51,339 nt of DNA from Alphaproteobacteria bacterium (GCA_024279115.1 JAJRRW010000141.1:1-51339), one strand, 5' to 3'; shown: positions 8,022 through 16,443, numbered from the stretch's first letter. Made by a program: numbers and translations. Notes: generated from the sequence alone by a model not told the origin.

Positions 8022-8039
8022 ACAGCTTTTAAAAGCTGT
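8022..8039. promoter_or_regulatory. Perfect 18-bp palindrome upstream of tupB
   Basis: acagcttttaaaagctgt is its own reverse complement. It ends 37 bases before the tupB start, a usual place for a repressor site near a promoter. It does not resemble the ModE box as I know it. Confidence 0.45.
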
Positions 8040-8076
8040 AATATCAAGGCATATCAGTCCAGTATAGGGAGCGGCT

Positions 8077-8784
8077 GTGGGAGATTTTACACAAGCATTT
8101 CAGATAGCCTTCGACTTGCTCTGGTCAATGGACAAGGAGCTGTATTCGATTGTCTATCTCTCCTTGAAGGTTTCCATCAGCGCCGTTCTTATCTCTTGTG
8201 CCCTTGGTTTTGTGATTGGTGCGGCGCTGACCGTTTTTCGGTTTCCGGGACGACGGGCGTTGCTCATTTTATTCAATGCCTTGATGGGATTGCCGCCGGT
8301 TGTGGTTGGCTTGATGGTCTATATGGTTCTGTCGCGCTCGGGCCCGCTTGGCGTGCTTGGTTTGCTGTATACGCCAACGGCGATGATTATTGCTCAAACG
8401 GTGTTGATTACCCCCTTGGTCGCGGCCCTTTCGGCGCAGGTATTGCAAGAATTGCATCAAGAATATGACGAGTTTTTCCGGTCGCTACAGCTTTCTGCGC
8501 GCGACAAACTGTTTACTCTTTTGTGGGAGGGGCGTTTTGGCTTGGTGACGGTGGGGCTGGCGGGATTTGGTCGCGCCATATCAGAAGTGGGGGCCGTTAT
8601 GATTGTGGGCGGCAATATCAATCATCTGACCCGCATCATGACCACCGCGATTGCGCTTGAGACCTCCAAAGGCACGCTGGCGCTGGCATTGGCGCTGGGC
8701 ATAATCCTGATCGTTATATCCTTGCTGGTTAATACCTCCGTTGCGCTGGTGCGCTCCAAAGCCAAAGAAGTGATCTATGCTTGA
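8077..8784 (+). CDS. tupB: Tungstate ABC transporter permease TupB
   Basis: Membrane subunit of a tungstate importer. The 235-residue protein has about five hydrophobic spans and the family segment MGLPPVVVGLMVYMVLSRSGPLGVLGLLYTPTAMIIAQ, then an EEF/EFFRSL-type coupling region and GFGRAISEVGAVMIVGGNINHLTRIMTTAIALETSKG, typical of TupB-like permeases. It starts with GTG, preceded by AGGGAG. The start follows palindromic elements in the upstream region. It overlaps tupC by eight bases. Specificity for tungstate rather than molybdate is assigned from family resemblance and from the aldehyde oxidoreductase downstream. Confidence 0.92.
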   Translation: MGDFTQAFQIAFDLLWSMDKELYSIVYLSLKVSISAVLISCALGFVIGAALTVFRFPGRRALLILFNALMGLPPVVVGLMVYMVLSRSGPLGVLGLLYTPTAMIIAQTVLITPLVAALSAQVLQELHQEYDEFFRSLQLSARDKLFTLLWEGRFGLVTVGLAGFGRAISEVGAVMIVGGNINHLTRIMTTAIALETSKGTLALALALGIILIVISLLVNTSVALVRSKAKEVIYA

Positions 8785-9558
8785 GCAACCAAACAGAGCG
8801 CCAAAAAGTGCCGCAAAACGCCGATGCAAGCCCATGCATTTTGAAAATGTGGTGCTAAAAATCAACGGCATTGAGCTTATTCAGCACATTAATTGCACCT
8901 TGCAGGCAACTGGAAAGACCATTGTGCTAGGCCCAAATGGTGCTGGCAAAAGTCTGTTTTTGCGCTTGATGAGCGGGCTGATGGAACCAACCAGCGGCTC
9001 GATCACCGGCGGGCTTGAGGAGCAGGGCAGCTTAGCGCATCTGGATCAGCTGTCAGGGACGCCGTGCATGTCTTTGGTCTTTCAAAACCCGGTGATGTTG
9101 CGACGTACGGCGTTTGAAAATATCGCTTTCGTCTTGCGCCATCACCGCGTCGCCAGGCATGAAATTGCCGCCAAAGTCGATGCTGCGCTGGCGATTGCCA
9201 GGCTTCAGACAAGGGGGCAGGTTCCCGCGCGGCGCCTGTCTGGAGGAGAGCAGCAGCGTCTGGCACTGGCGCGCACCCTGATTGTCAATCCCCACGCCTT
9301 GCTCTTGGATGAGCCAACGGCAAGCCTTGACCCCTTGTCCACCTCCATCGTCGAAGATATGATCGAGCAGGCAGATCAAATGGGTACGAAAATAGTACTT
9401 GTGACCCATGATATTAAGCAGGCCAAGCGCATGGCGGATGATATTTTGTTCATCCATCTGGGCGAAGTGCTGGCCCACAAATCAAAACGGGCCTTTTCAA
9501 AGACCCGGGAAGCAAGCAGGCGCAGGCCTATCTCGATGGCCGCGTACCAGAGGAATAA
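8777..9558 (+). CDS. tupC: Tungstate ABC transporter ATP-binding protein TupC (apparent frameshift near 9494-9497)
   Basis: ATPase subunit of the tungstate importer, with Walker A GPNGAGKS, signature LSGGEQQRLALA, Walker B LLLDEPTASLDP and the switch histidine in VTHD. In the track the frame runs on to 9613 with an atypical tail. The expected C-terminus, FFKDPGSKQAQAYLDGRVPEE, is present in the next frame and stops at 9556-9558. Adding one T to the run at 9494-9497 (TTTT to TTTTT) restores it, so the coordinates here give the restored gene. The restored stop also leaves room for the ribosome site of the following DUF1244 gene. A sequencing undercall is the likely cause; a real lesion affecting only the last 20 or so residues is possible. 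Confidence 0.88.
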
Positions 9559-9584
9559 AGTGTTGACAAAAGGAGCCTTAAAAA

Positions 9585-9884
9585 TTGGACAAGCAAACTC
9601 AAACAGAAATTGAAGCCGCCGCCTTTCGGGGACTGGTAGAGCATTTGCGCAAGCGCACCGATGTGCAAAATATTGACCTGATGATCCTGGCGGGGTTCTG
9701 CCGGAACTGCCTTGCCAAATGGGTCAAGAAGGGAGCCGCCGAGAACGGGCTTGAAATGGACTACGACCAGGCGCGCCAATTCGTCTATGGTATGCCCTAT
9801 GAGGACTATAAGCATAAATATCAAAAGGATGCGACGCCAGAACAACGAGCAGCCTATGAAAAAGCCGATAAGGCGGTCATTTAG
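9585..9884 (+). CDS. DUF1244 family protein inside the tup operon
   Basis: A 99-residue protein matching DUF1244 by its core NIDLMILAGFCRNCLAKWV and GMPYEDYKHKYQKDATPEQ. The start is TTG at 9585, supported by AAGGAG nine bases upstream. No function is established for the family; the two cysteines in CRNC could bind a metal or be redox active, which is speculation. It sits between tupC and tupA with gaps of about 26 and 19 bases, so it is probably co-transcribed with the tungstate transporter. This position may be accidental, because the family is widespread. Confidence 0.9.
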   Translation: MDKQTQTEIEAAAFRGLVEHLRKRTDVQNIDLMILAGFCRNCLAKWVKKGAAENGLEMDYDQARQFVYGMPYEDYKHKYQKDATPEQRAAYEKADKAVI

Positions 9885-9903
9885 GAAAATTGGAAATACC
9901 AAA

Positions 9904-10743
9904 ATGAAGAGAAGAATGTTCGGCTTTGTGAGTGTCTTTGTGGGAGCTTGCCTGTCAGTGTTGCCCATTGCGCAGGCAACGGACGATCAATCTATAATCG
10001 TGCAATCCACAACCTCGACGCAAAATTCGGGTTTGTTTGATGTCATTTTGCCTTTGTTTAAAAAACACTCGGGGATCACCGTGCATGTGGTGGCGGTTGG
10101 CACCGGGCAGGCTCTCAAAAACGGCCGCAATGGCGATGGAGATGTGCTGCTGGTGCATGCCAAGTCCGCCGAGCAGACCTTCGTCAAAGAGGGCTATGGC
10201 GTCAAGCGCTTCGATGTCATGTATAATGATTTTGTGATCGTTGGCCCGCGCCAGGACCCCGCCGGGCTGGCGCGAGAACAAGACATTGTCAAAGCTTTGC
10301 GAAAAATCGCTTCGACCAAAGCGGCCTTTGCTTCTCGAGGTGATGATAGCGGCACCAATACAAAAGAGCTGCAACTTTGGAAACTGGCCGGTATTGATGT
10401 CAGTAAAAGCAGTGGCAGCTGGTATCGCGAAACCGGTTCTGGCATGGGGGCGACGCTCAATCTGGCCGCTGGCATGAACGCCTATACGCTTAGCGATCGC
10501 GCCACATGGATTGCCTTTGAAAACAAGGGGACCCTTGAAATCTTGAGCGAGGGCGATAAGCGATTGTTCAACCAGTATGGCGTGATGCTGATCAATCCAA
10601 AAAGACACAAGCATGTGAAACAGGCACAAGGGCAGGCCTTTATTGGCTGGTTGACCGGGCCACGGGGGCAGGCGGCGATTGCCTCTTATAAACGAAAGGG
10701 CAAGCAACTGTTCTTTCCAAATGCGGCAACCATGACCCATTAG
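9904..10743 (+). CDS. tupA: Tungstate-binding periplasmic protein TupA
   Basis: Extracytoplasmic tungstate-binding component of the importer. After a signal peptide (MKRRMFGFVSVFVGACLSVLPIAQA) comes the oxyanion motif STTSTQNSGLFD, then VGTGQALKNGRNGDGDVLLVHAKSAE and FVKEGYGVKRFDVMYNDFVIVGP, all characteristic of TupA. The RGDDSGTNTKE and GWYRETGSGMG-like segments (here SWYRETGSGMG) complete the ligand pocket. The track ORF begins at 9712, but those residues overlap the DUF1244 gene; the ATG at 9904 begins the signal peptide and has a GGAAA element upstream. TupA-type proteins bind tungstate much more tightly than molybdate, which is family knowledge. Confidence 0.94.
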   Translation: MKRRMFGFVSVFVGACLSVLPIAQATDDQSIIVQSTTSTQNSGLFDVILPLFKKHSGITVHVVAVGTGQALKNGRNGDGDVLLVHAKSAEQTFVKEGYGVKRFDVMYNDFVIVGPRQDPAGLAREQDIVKALRKIASTKAAFASRGDDSGTNTKELQLWKLAGIDVSKSSGSWYRETGSGMGATLNLAAGMNAYTLSDRATWIAFENKGTLEILSEGDKRLFNQYGVMLINPKRHKHVKQAQGQAFIGWLTGPRGQAAIASYKRKGKQLFFPNAATMTH

Positions 10744-10807
10744 AAGCGTGCTCCATTAGAAACCATCCCCCGTCAAAATTGATTGGCACGCCGCGAGATC
10801 AACTCCT

Positions 10808-12078
10808 ATGAACAACAAAAACCTCAATGATTGCTTTGCCCATGATGGCGCCATGCTCACCCATGAGCAGGCCTTGGAAAAACTGACCACGGGGCTGTCG
10901 CCAATTGAGGAGACGCGCTCCATGGCCCTTGACGATGCGATGGGATTGGTGCTGGCGCAGCCAGTTGTTGCGCCAAGGAATATCCCCGCCCATACCAATA
11001 GCGCCGTGGATGGCTATGGCTTTTCGTTTGCCGATTATGATCCAAAAGCCGGGTCACAGTTTGCGGTCACCGGCACGATGGCGGCTGGGGCTCCGCTTGA
11101 GGGGGAGGTTGTATCCAATAGCGCTATTCGCATTTTCACGGGGGCAGCCATGCCGCAGGGGTTGGAGAGCGTTGTCATGCAAGAAGATGTGGCGCTTTTG
11201 TCCAGCGCCCACGGGGAGCAGGTTAAGATACCAGCGGGCCTGAAGTGCGGGGCCAATGTTCGTCTGGCAGGTGAGGATGTGCGAGCAGGGGCAACCGTGC
11301 TGACTGCCAACAGGCGCTTGTCTCCTCAAGATCTGGCCGCCATTGCCTCAACCGGGGCCAGCAAAATTGCCTGTTATCGCCCGCTCAAGGTCGCCATCTT
11401 TTCAACCGGTGATGAGGTCATTCGCCCCGGCGCGCCCTTCGAGCATGGCAAAGTCTATGACAGCAATGCCGCCATGCTGCGCGGCCTGATCTGTAAAATG
11501 GGGGCCTCGTGCGACGATCTTGGCGTGCTGCCCGACGACGAAAAACTCATCGAAGAGGCCCTGGCGGGCGCCGCGCAAAGCCATGACATCTTGTTGACGT
11601 CGGGGGGCGTCAGCGTTGGCGAACTGGATTTCGTGCTCAAGGCTCTGCACAAGCTTGGCTCTGTGCATCTTTGGAAAATTGCCATCAAGCCGGGCCGCCC
11701 CATGAGCTTTGGTCAGATCGGTAATTGTTTGATGCTGGGTTTGCCCGGCAATCCCGTTGCCGCGTTTTTGTGTTTTTTACTCTATGCGCAACCGGTGCTG
11801 AGCGTGCTGTCTGGACAACAATGGCAATCGCCAACGCGCTACAAGGTTCGGGCCGGATTTTCCATGCGCAAAAAACCGGGGCGCAGAGAGTTTTTGCGCG
11901 GCGTATTGGATCACGGCGATGACGGCATGTTGCAGGTCAAAAATATGCCCGCGATGGTTCGGGGCTAATCTCCTCCTTGACGCAAGCCGATGGCTTTATC
12001 GAGCTGGCTGAACAGGTCGTTGAGGTAAAATCAGGTGAGTTGGTTGACTTTATTCCCTTTGGCAGTTTTGGTCTTTGA
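10808..12078 (+). CDS. moeA: Molybdopterin molybdotransferase MoeA, first paralogue (apparent frameshift near 11939-11943)
   Basis: MoeA inserts molybdate or tungstate into adenylated molybdopterin. Visible motifs are NSAVDGYGF, RIFTGAAMP, VRLAGEDVRAG, IFSTGDEV, VYDSN, LLTSGGVSVGE and LGLPGNPVAAF. The uninterrupted ORF stops at 11968 with a foreign tail, NMPAMVRG. In the next frame the normal C-terminus follows (KYARDGSGLISSLTQADGFIEL, then ELVDFIPF), ending with TGA at 12076. One more A in the run at 11939-11943 would restore it, so the coordinates give the restored gene. It lies 64 bases after tupA and 31 bases before a second, clearly different moeA, suggesting metal-specific roles. Confidence 0.9.
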
Positions 12079-12109
12079 TGTGACACAAAAAGAGAGCGGA
12101 CAAAAAAAC

Positions 12110-13327
12110 ATGCAGCATAAGCTTACCCCTCTTGAGGAGGTGCTTGAACTTCTTGAGCAAAGTGCCCAGCCACTCGTTGAGCGTGAAATGGTCTCTCTGG
12201 GGGAGGCCGATGGCCGCGTGCTTGCGCAAGATCTCGTTTCGCCGTTCGATGTCCCAGCTTTTGACAATAGCCGCATGGATGGCTATGCGGTACGCGCCGA
12301 TGATTGTCACTCTGCCTTGCCGATTTCACAGATCATTGCTGCTGGCAGTGAGGCCGCGCCGCTGGCAAAAGGTACGGCGGCTCGTATTTTTACCGGCGCG
12401 ATTTTGCCCCGGGGTGCCGATAGTGTGGTGATGCAGGAAAACACCCAATCAGATGGTAAAACCGTCAGCTTCACGCAGCCCGTTGAGCCTCATCAATTTA
12501 TTGGACGGCGCGGCGAAGACATCAGGCAGGGGCAGGTGGTGCTGAAGGCAGGACACCGATTGCTGCCGCAAGATGTGGGCTTGGCGGCCTCGATGGGGGC
12601 TGGTGCATTATCGGTTATCAGGCGACCGCGTGTGGCCATTTTTTCAACAGGCGATGAGTTGAAAGAACCTGGCGAACCGCTTTTAAGTGGACAGATTTAT
12701 AATTCCAATCGCTATCAGCTGGGAGCGCTGATTAAGCGGTCTGGAGGCGAATTGATGGATTTTGGCATTGTGGCGGATGATCTGGAACAAACGCAGGCAA
12801 AACTGCTGGAGGCTGCGCAAAGCGCCGATATGGTGCTGACCAGCGGCGGGGTCTCGGTTGGCGAGAAAGATTATTTGCGCGAAGCCCTCGACAAGGTTGG
12901 CGAACTCAATCTGTGGCGCATCAATATCAAACCCGGCAAGCCTGTGGTTTTTGGTCATCTAAACACCAGCAGCGCAAAACAGACCCCCTATATGGGACTT
13001 CCCGGCAATCCGGTTTCGGTGTTTGTGACCTATTTGATGCTGGCACAACCTTTTTTGCTGAAATTGGCCGGGGCCAAGGTCACGCAGATGCAAGATATTA
13101 CGGTTGTCGCCGGGTTTGATCAGCCCCGCGCCCAGTCGCGGCGGCAATTTTTGCGCTGTCGTGTGGAGGTGCAAGACGGGCAAATGACAGCCATCCCCTA
13201 TGATAATCAATCCTCCGCCGTTTTAACTTCTGTGAGCCAGTCAAACGGGCTTGCAGTTGTCGAGGAAGACAGCACGGTCAAGAAGGGCGATTTACTGCCC
13301 TTTTATCCCTATGAGGGATTGCTTTAA
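12110..13327 (+). CDS. moeA: Molybdopterin molybdotransferase MoeA, second paralogue
   Basis: The 405-residue product has an intact MoeA layout: FDNSRMDGYAVRADD, ARIFTGAILPRGADSVVMQE, RRGEDIRQGQVVLKAG, AIFSTGDEL, IYNSNRYQL, LTSGGVSVGEKDY, GLPGNPVSVFVTY and a C-terminal domain IV that keeps the expected SSAVLTSVSQSNGLAVVEED. The track start at 12035 is rejected because those 25 residues shadow the end of the first moeA; the ATG at 12110 begins the real similarity. The two adjacent MoeA proteins differ at many positions, including VDGYGF versus MDGYAV in the active-site loop. One may serve molybdenum enzymes and the other the tungsten aldehyde oxidoreductase, by analogy with paired moeA genes in archaea; this is inferred. 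Confidence 0.94.
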   Translation: MQHKLTPLEEVLELLEQSAQPLVEREMVSLGEADGRVLAQDLVSPFDVPAFDNSRMDGYAVRADDCHSALPISQIIAAGSEAAPLAKGTAARIFTGAILPRGADSVVMQENTQSDGKTVSFTQPVEPHQFIGRRGEDIRQGQVVLKAGHRLLPQDVGLAASMGAGALSVIRRPRVAIFSTGDELKEPGEPLLSGQIYNSNRYQLGALIKRSGGELMDFGIVADDLEQTQAKLLEAAQSADMVLTSGGVSVGEKDYLREALDKVGELNLWRINIKPGKPVVFGHLNTSSAKQTPYMGLPGNPVSVFVTYLMLAQPFLLKLAGAKVTQMQDITVVAGFDQPRAQSRRQFLRCRVEVQDGQMTAIPYDNQSSAVLTSVSQSNGLAVVEEDSTVKKGDLLPFYPYEGLL

Positions 13328-13335
13328 GATCGCTT

Positions 13336-13629
13336 TTAGCCGCCGCCTCGATGAAAGGCGCGCTCAAAGCTTTGCATGAAACCTTGGCGTTGTTGCTCGC
13401 TCGCATCACCAAACTCAATGGTCACATGCCATCGTTCGAGTTTGAGGGTCGGGCCAAGGGCGAGGGCGGGCAGGGGATCCAGGGTCAGGCTGACCTGCGT
13501 ATCGCCGCAAATCGCTCGGATATGATTGCCATCAATGGTCGAACTCATGTCCCGCAAGGCGGTTTTTAAATTGCGAAAAAATTCGGCGCGGGTGGTGGTC
13601 ATGTCCAGGTGTATTTTGGCGGCTGTCAT
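13336..13629 (-). CDS. Unknown 97-residue protein ending in Gly-Gly-Gly
   Basis: I do not recognise this family. The protein is soluble, with an N-terminal helix-like part (TRAEFFRNLKTALRDM), a central GNHIRAICGDTQVSLTLDPLPALALG segment, the strand-like LERWHVTIEFGD and a helical end FMQSFERAFHRGGG. It follows the MoaD-like gene on the same strand; the MoaD stop codon lies inside its ribosome site (ATAGGGGGCC before ATG), so the pair is tightly coupled. The triple-glycine end recalls sulfur carriers, though nothing else clearly supports a ubiquitin fold. Its setting suggests a role in tungsten cofactor or aldehyde oxidoreductase maturation. Confidence 0.75.
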   Translation of the reverse strand: MTAAKIHLDMTTTRAEFFRNLKTALRDMSSTIDGNHIRAICGDTQVSLTLDPLPALALGPTLKLERWHVTIEFGDASEQQRQGFMQSFERAFHRGGG

Positions 13630-13635
13630 GGCCCC

Positions 13636-13890
13636 CTATCCCCCGGCGATCGGGGGCCACACGGCCAGGGTATCCCCTTTGGCAAGGGACTGACTGTCGC
13701 GTTGTTCGGGGTGAATGAACAGACCGTTGACCAGGACCAGATGACAATGTTCCAACGGCACACGCAACTCCCTCAAGACCGAATTGACGGTGGCGTCCAT
13801 GGGGCAATCATACGGAGCTGCTCCCTTGACACCTGGCTGCGGCATGAATTCGGTAAGATGGGCAAATAATTTGACCTTGATTTGATGCAT
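13636..13890 (-). CDS. MoaD/ThiS-family sulfur carrier protein
   Basis: An 84-residue beta-grasp protein: KVKLFAHLTEFMP at the start, TVNSVLRELRVPLEHCHLVLVNG in the middle, and LAKGDTLAVWPPIAGG at the end. The C-terminal Gly-Gly is the site adenylated and thiocarboxylated in MoaD and ThiS. An AAGGAC ribosome site precedes the ATG. It may be the small subunit of molybdopterin synthase or a dedicated carrier for the tungsten enzyme; MoaD-like genes are frequent neighbours of bacterial aldehyde oxidoreductase genes. No moaE lies in the window. It is divergent from the aldehyde oxidoreductase operon. Confidence 0.9.
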   Translation of the reverse strand: MHQIKVKLFAHLTEFMPQPGVKGAAPYDCPMDATVNSVLRELRVPLEHCHLVLVNGLFIHPEQRDSQSLAKGDTLAVWPPIAGG

Positions 13891-14100
13891 GGTTTGTCCT
13901 TTGCAAAACCTGTTCGTTAGTGTCGATAAACGGCGCCCCTATGTCAATGCACATCGGGTTTATCTCATTCAAATATCGCGATACACTAAAGCGATGAATT
14001 ACCTGCAACAATTACTTTTCTATGCTTGAAATATCTTGTAGGCTTCGTTCAGTCTCTTCATATAATGAATGTCAGCAGATGGCTTGAGAGGAAGAAGCAA
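13891..14100. other. Divergent intergenic region between the MoaD-like gene and the aldehyde oxidoreductase operon
   Basis: About 210 bases that must hold promoters for both directions. I see a short palindrome, atcgcgat, in caaatatcgcgatacac near 13970-13985, but no regulator site I can name. In-frame upstream starts of the ferredoxin gene (TTG 14026, ATG 14065) fall in this stretch and lack ribosome sites. Confidence 0.4.
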
Positions 14101-14577
14101 TTGCAAAAATCACTCCACATTAGCGCCGATGACTGCACCGGGTGCTATCAATGCGTCCTAGCCTGTTCCGATGCCCACGGTCACGATTTCAATCCAGTGA
14201 AATCTGTCATCCAGGTCTTCAGGTTTGAAGATGAGGGCCGTGATGTCCCTTATACCTGCACGCAATGCGATGAAGCCTGGTGTCAAAAATCCTGCCCCAC
14301 CGACGCCATTTCTGTCGATGCCAACGGAGCAAAAGTGGTTTCAGAGGCGTTATGTGTGGGCTGCAAAGTTTGCACCATTGCCTGCCCGTTTGGCACGATC
14401 AACTATAATGCTGACAGCGGTAAAGTCATCAAATGTGATCTGTGCGGCGGAGATCCTGCCTGCGTGAAGGCCTGTCCCACCAGCGCCATAACATTTGTCC
14501 ACTCCGACACGGCACAATTTAACAAGATGCGCGACTGGGCCGGAAAAACGGATGCTGGTTCGCAGCAGTCAACATAA
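14101..14577 (+). CDS. Tungsten aldehyde oxidoreductase ferredoxin subunit, AorA-like
   Basis: A 158-residue electron-transfer subunit with four [4Fe-4S] motifs: CTGCYQCVLAC, CTQCDEAWCQKSCP, CVGCKVCTIACP and CDLCGGDPACVKACP. The family is the HycB/DmsB-like four-cluster ferredoxin fold. The track starts at 14026, but I favour TTG at 14101 because GAGAGGAAG lies just upstream and the product then begins MQKSLHISADDCTGC, as expected for this subunit. An ATG at 14065 without a ribosome site is the alternative. In the Aromatoleum enzyme this subunit can stack into filaments that conduct electrons; whether that applies here cannot be seen from sequence. It is followed 18 bases later by the catalytic subunit. 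Confidence 0.9.
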   Translation: MQKSLHISADDCTGCYQCVLACSDAHGHDFNPVKSVIQVFRFEDEGRDVPYTCTQCDEAWCQKSCPTDAISVDANGAKVVSEALCVGCKVCTIACPFGTINYNADSGKVIKCDLCGGDPACVKACPTSAITFVHSDTAQFNKMRDWAGKTDAGSQQST

Positions 14578-14595
14578 TTCACAAGGAATAGTAAT

Positions 14596-16443
14596 ATGGC
14601 TTGGACAGGAAAAATCCTCAGGGTCGATCTGACCGCTGGTACCTGCACACTGGAACCGTTGAATATGCAATGGGCGGGAGATTATCTCGGACAGCGTGGC
14701 TTGGCGACCAAATATCTGATGAGCGAAATCGACCCCAAGGTAGATCCGCTCTCTCCCGACAATAAAATGATCATGGCAACGGGGCCTTTGACGGGCACCA
14801 GCGCGTCCACCGGCGGTCGCTATTCAGTCATTACCAAGGGCGAGCTCACCGGGGCCATTGCCTGCTCGAACTCGGGTGGATTTTTCGGCAATGAAATGAA
14901 AAATGCCGGTTGGGACATGATTATCTTTGAGGGCAAGTCCGATAAGCTGGTCTATTTGCTGATCGAGAATGACCAGGCCACTTTGATGGATGCTGCCGAG
15001 TATAAAGGAGCTTCTTGCTGGGATACCGAAGAGGGTATCAAGTCCAAACATGGCGACCAGTTCATTCGCGTTGCCTCTATTGGCGGTGCCGGTGAAAATG
15101 GCGTCAAATATGCCTGTATCATCAATGATATGGACCGCGCTGCCGGGCGTTCTGGCGTTGGCACGGTGATGGGGTCGAAAAACCTCAAGGCTGTGGCGAT
15201 AAGAGGAACTCTTGGGGTCAAGGTCAAGGATCGCGAAAAATTTGCTGTCGCGGTTGCCGCTGGTAAAAAAGTACTGGCCGACAATCCGGTGACGGGTCAG
15301 GGGCTGCCAACTTATGGCACGCAGGTGCTGATGAATGTCATCAACGAATCAGGAGCTCTGCCGACCCGAAATCACAAGGATATTCAGTTCGAAGATGCCC
15401 ATGATATATCTGGCGAAGCCATGCACGAACCGCGCAAGTCTGACGGCAAACCAAATCTTGTCAGCAACGCAGCTTGTTTCGCGTGTACCATTGCCTGCCA
15501 ACGGGTCTCGACCATTGATCGCACCCATTATACCGTGAAAGACCGCCCCGAATATCATAAAGCCTCGGGCGGCCTTGAATATGAAGCCGCCTGGTCGCTT
15601 GGAGCCGCGTGCGGCGTCAATGATCTGGATGCCTTGACCTTTGCCAATTTTCTTTGCAACGAGCATGGCATTGATCCCATTACCTTTGGCGCCACATTGG
15701 CGGCTGCCATGGAACTCTATGAAATGGGGGTCATCAATGACGAAACCACAGGCGGGGTGAAGCTGACCTTTGGCAGCGCCGAGGCGTTGACGACCTTGGT
15801 GGAGCAGACTTGCAAAAGTGAAGGTTTTGGCGTCGAGCTTGGTCTTGGGTCAAAACGCCTGTGCGAAAAATATGGCAAACCCGAGCTGTCCATGGGCGTC
15901 AAGGGGCAGGAATTCCCCGCCTATGACGGACGTGGTATTCAGGGCATCGGTCTGGCTTATGCAACCTCCAATCGCGGTGCCTGCCATTTGCGCGGATATA
16001 CCATCGCTTCGGAAATTTTGGGTATTCCGGTGAAAACTGACCCGTTGGAAACAGAGGGCAAGGCGGGATTGGTGAAGGCGTTTCAAGATGCCACGGCCGC
16101 GTTTGATTCGGCAGGTATCTGTATTTTCTCGTCCTTTGCCTGGACGCTTGATGATGTGGCCCCGCAAATTGATGCGGCCTGTGAAGGGGATTGGTCTGCG
16201 GATCGGTTGCTGGAGCTGGGGGAGCGTATCTGGAATATGGAACGCCAGTTCAATCTGCAGGCCGGGTTTACCGGTGCCGATGATACTTTGCCGGCCCGCC
16301 TGTTGAAGGATGCCGCAACAACCGGCCCTGCCAAAGGCAAGGTTTCGGGCCTTGAAACCATGTTGCCAGAATATTATGAGCTGCGCGGCTGGTCACAAGA
16401 CGGGGTGCCAACGGCAGAAACGCTTAGCCGCTTTGGCCTGTAG
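14596..16443 (+). CDS. aor: Tungsten-dependent aldehyde ferredoxin oxidoreductase large subunit, AorB-like
   Basis: Catalytic subunit that oxidises aldehydes to carboxylic acids at a tungsten bis-molybdopterin centre. The 615-residue protein opens with the family pattern WTGKILRVDLTAGTC and YLGQRGLATKYL. The pterin-binding region includes ATGPLTGTSASTGGRY and GRSGVGTVMGSKNLKAVAIRG. The [4Fe-4S] ligands are C294, C297 and C301 (CFACTIAC) plus C509 in DSAGIC, matching the CxxCxxxC and DxxGLC motifs of the family. Length is normal and there is no export signal. The tungsten call follows from the family, whose characterised members all use tungsten, and from the adjacent tungstate importer. The natural aldehyde substrate cannot be told from sequence. 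Confidence 0.95.
   Translation: MAWTGKILRVDLTAGTCTLEPLNMQWAGDYLGQRGLATKYLMSEIDPKVDPLSPDNKMIMATGPLTGTSASTGGRYSVITKGELTGAIACSNSGGFFGNEMKNAGWDMIIFEGKSDKLVYLLIENDQATLMDAAEYKGASCWDTEEGIKSKHGDQFIRVASIGGAGENGVKYACIINDMDRAAGRSGVGTVMGSKNLKAVAIRGTLGVKVKDREKFAVAVAAGKKVLADNPVTGQGLPTYGTQVLMNVINESGALPTRNHKDIQFEDAHDISGEAMHEPRKSDGKPNLVSNAACFACTIACQRVSTIDRTHYTVKDRPEYHKASGGLEYEAAWSLGAACGVNDLDALTFANFLCNEHGIDPITFGATLAAAMELYEMGVINDETTGGVKLTFGSAEALTTLVEQTCKSEGFGVELGLGSKRLCEKYGKPELSMGVKGQEFPAYDGRGIQGIGLAYATSNRGACHLRGYTIASEILGIPVKTDPLETEGKAGLVKAFQDATAAFDSAGICIFSSFAWTLDDVAPQIDAACEGDWSADRLLELGERIWNMERQFNLQAGFTGADDTLPARLLKDAATTGPAKGKVSGLETMLPEYYELRGWSQDGVPTAETLSRFGL

Noticed and set aside
8022-8039. ModE-type molybdate box upstream of tupB
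   Set aside because: The palindrome does not match the CGnTATAT-type half-sites I know for ModE, so I report it only as an unassigned operator candidate.
7850-8047. Minus-strand ORF of 65 residues in the tup upstream region
   Set aside because: No family, no ribosome site, and it covers the palindromic regulatory elements.
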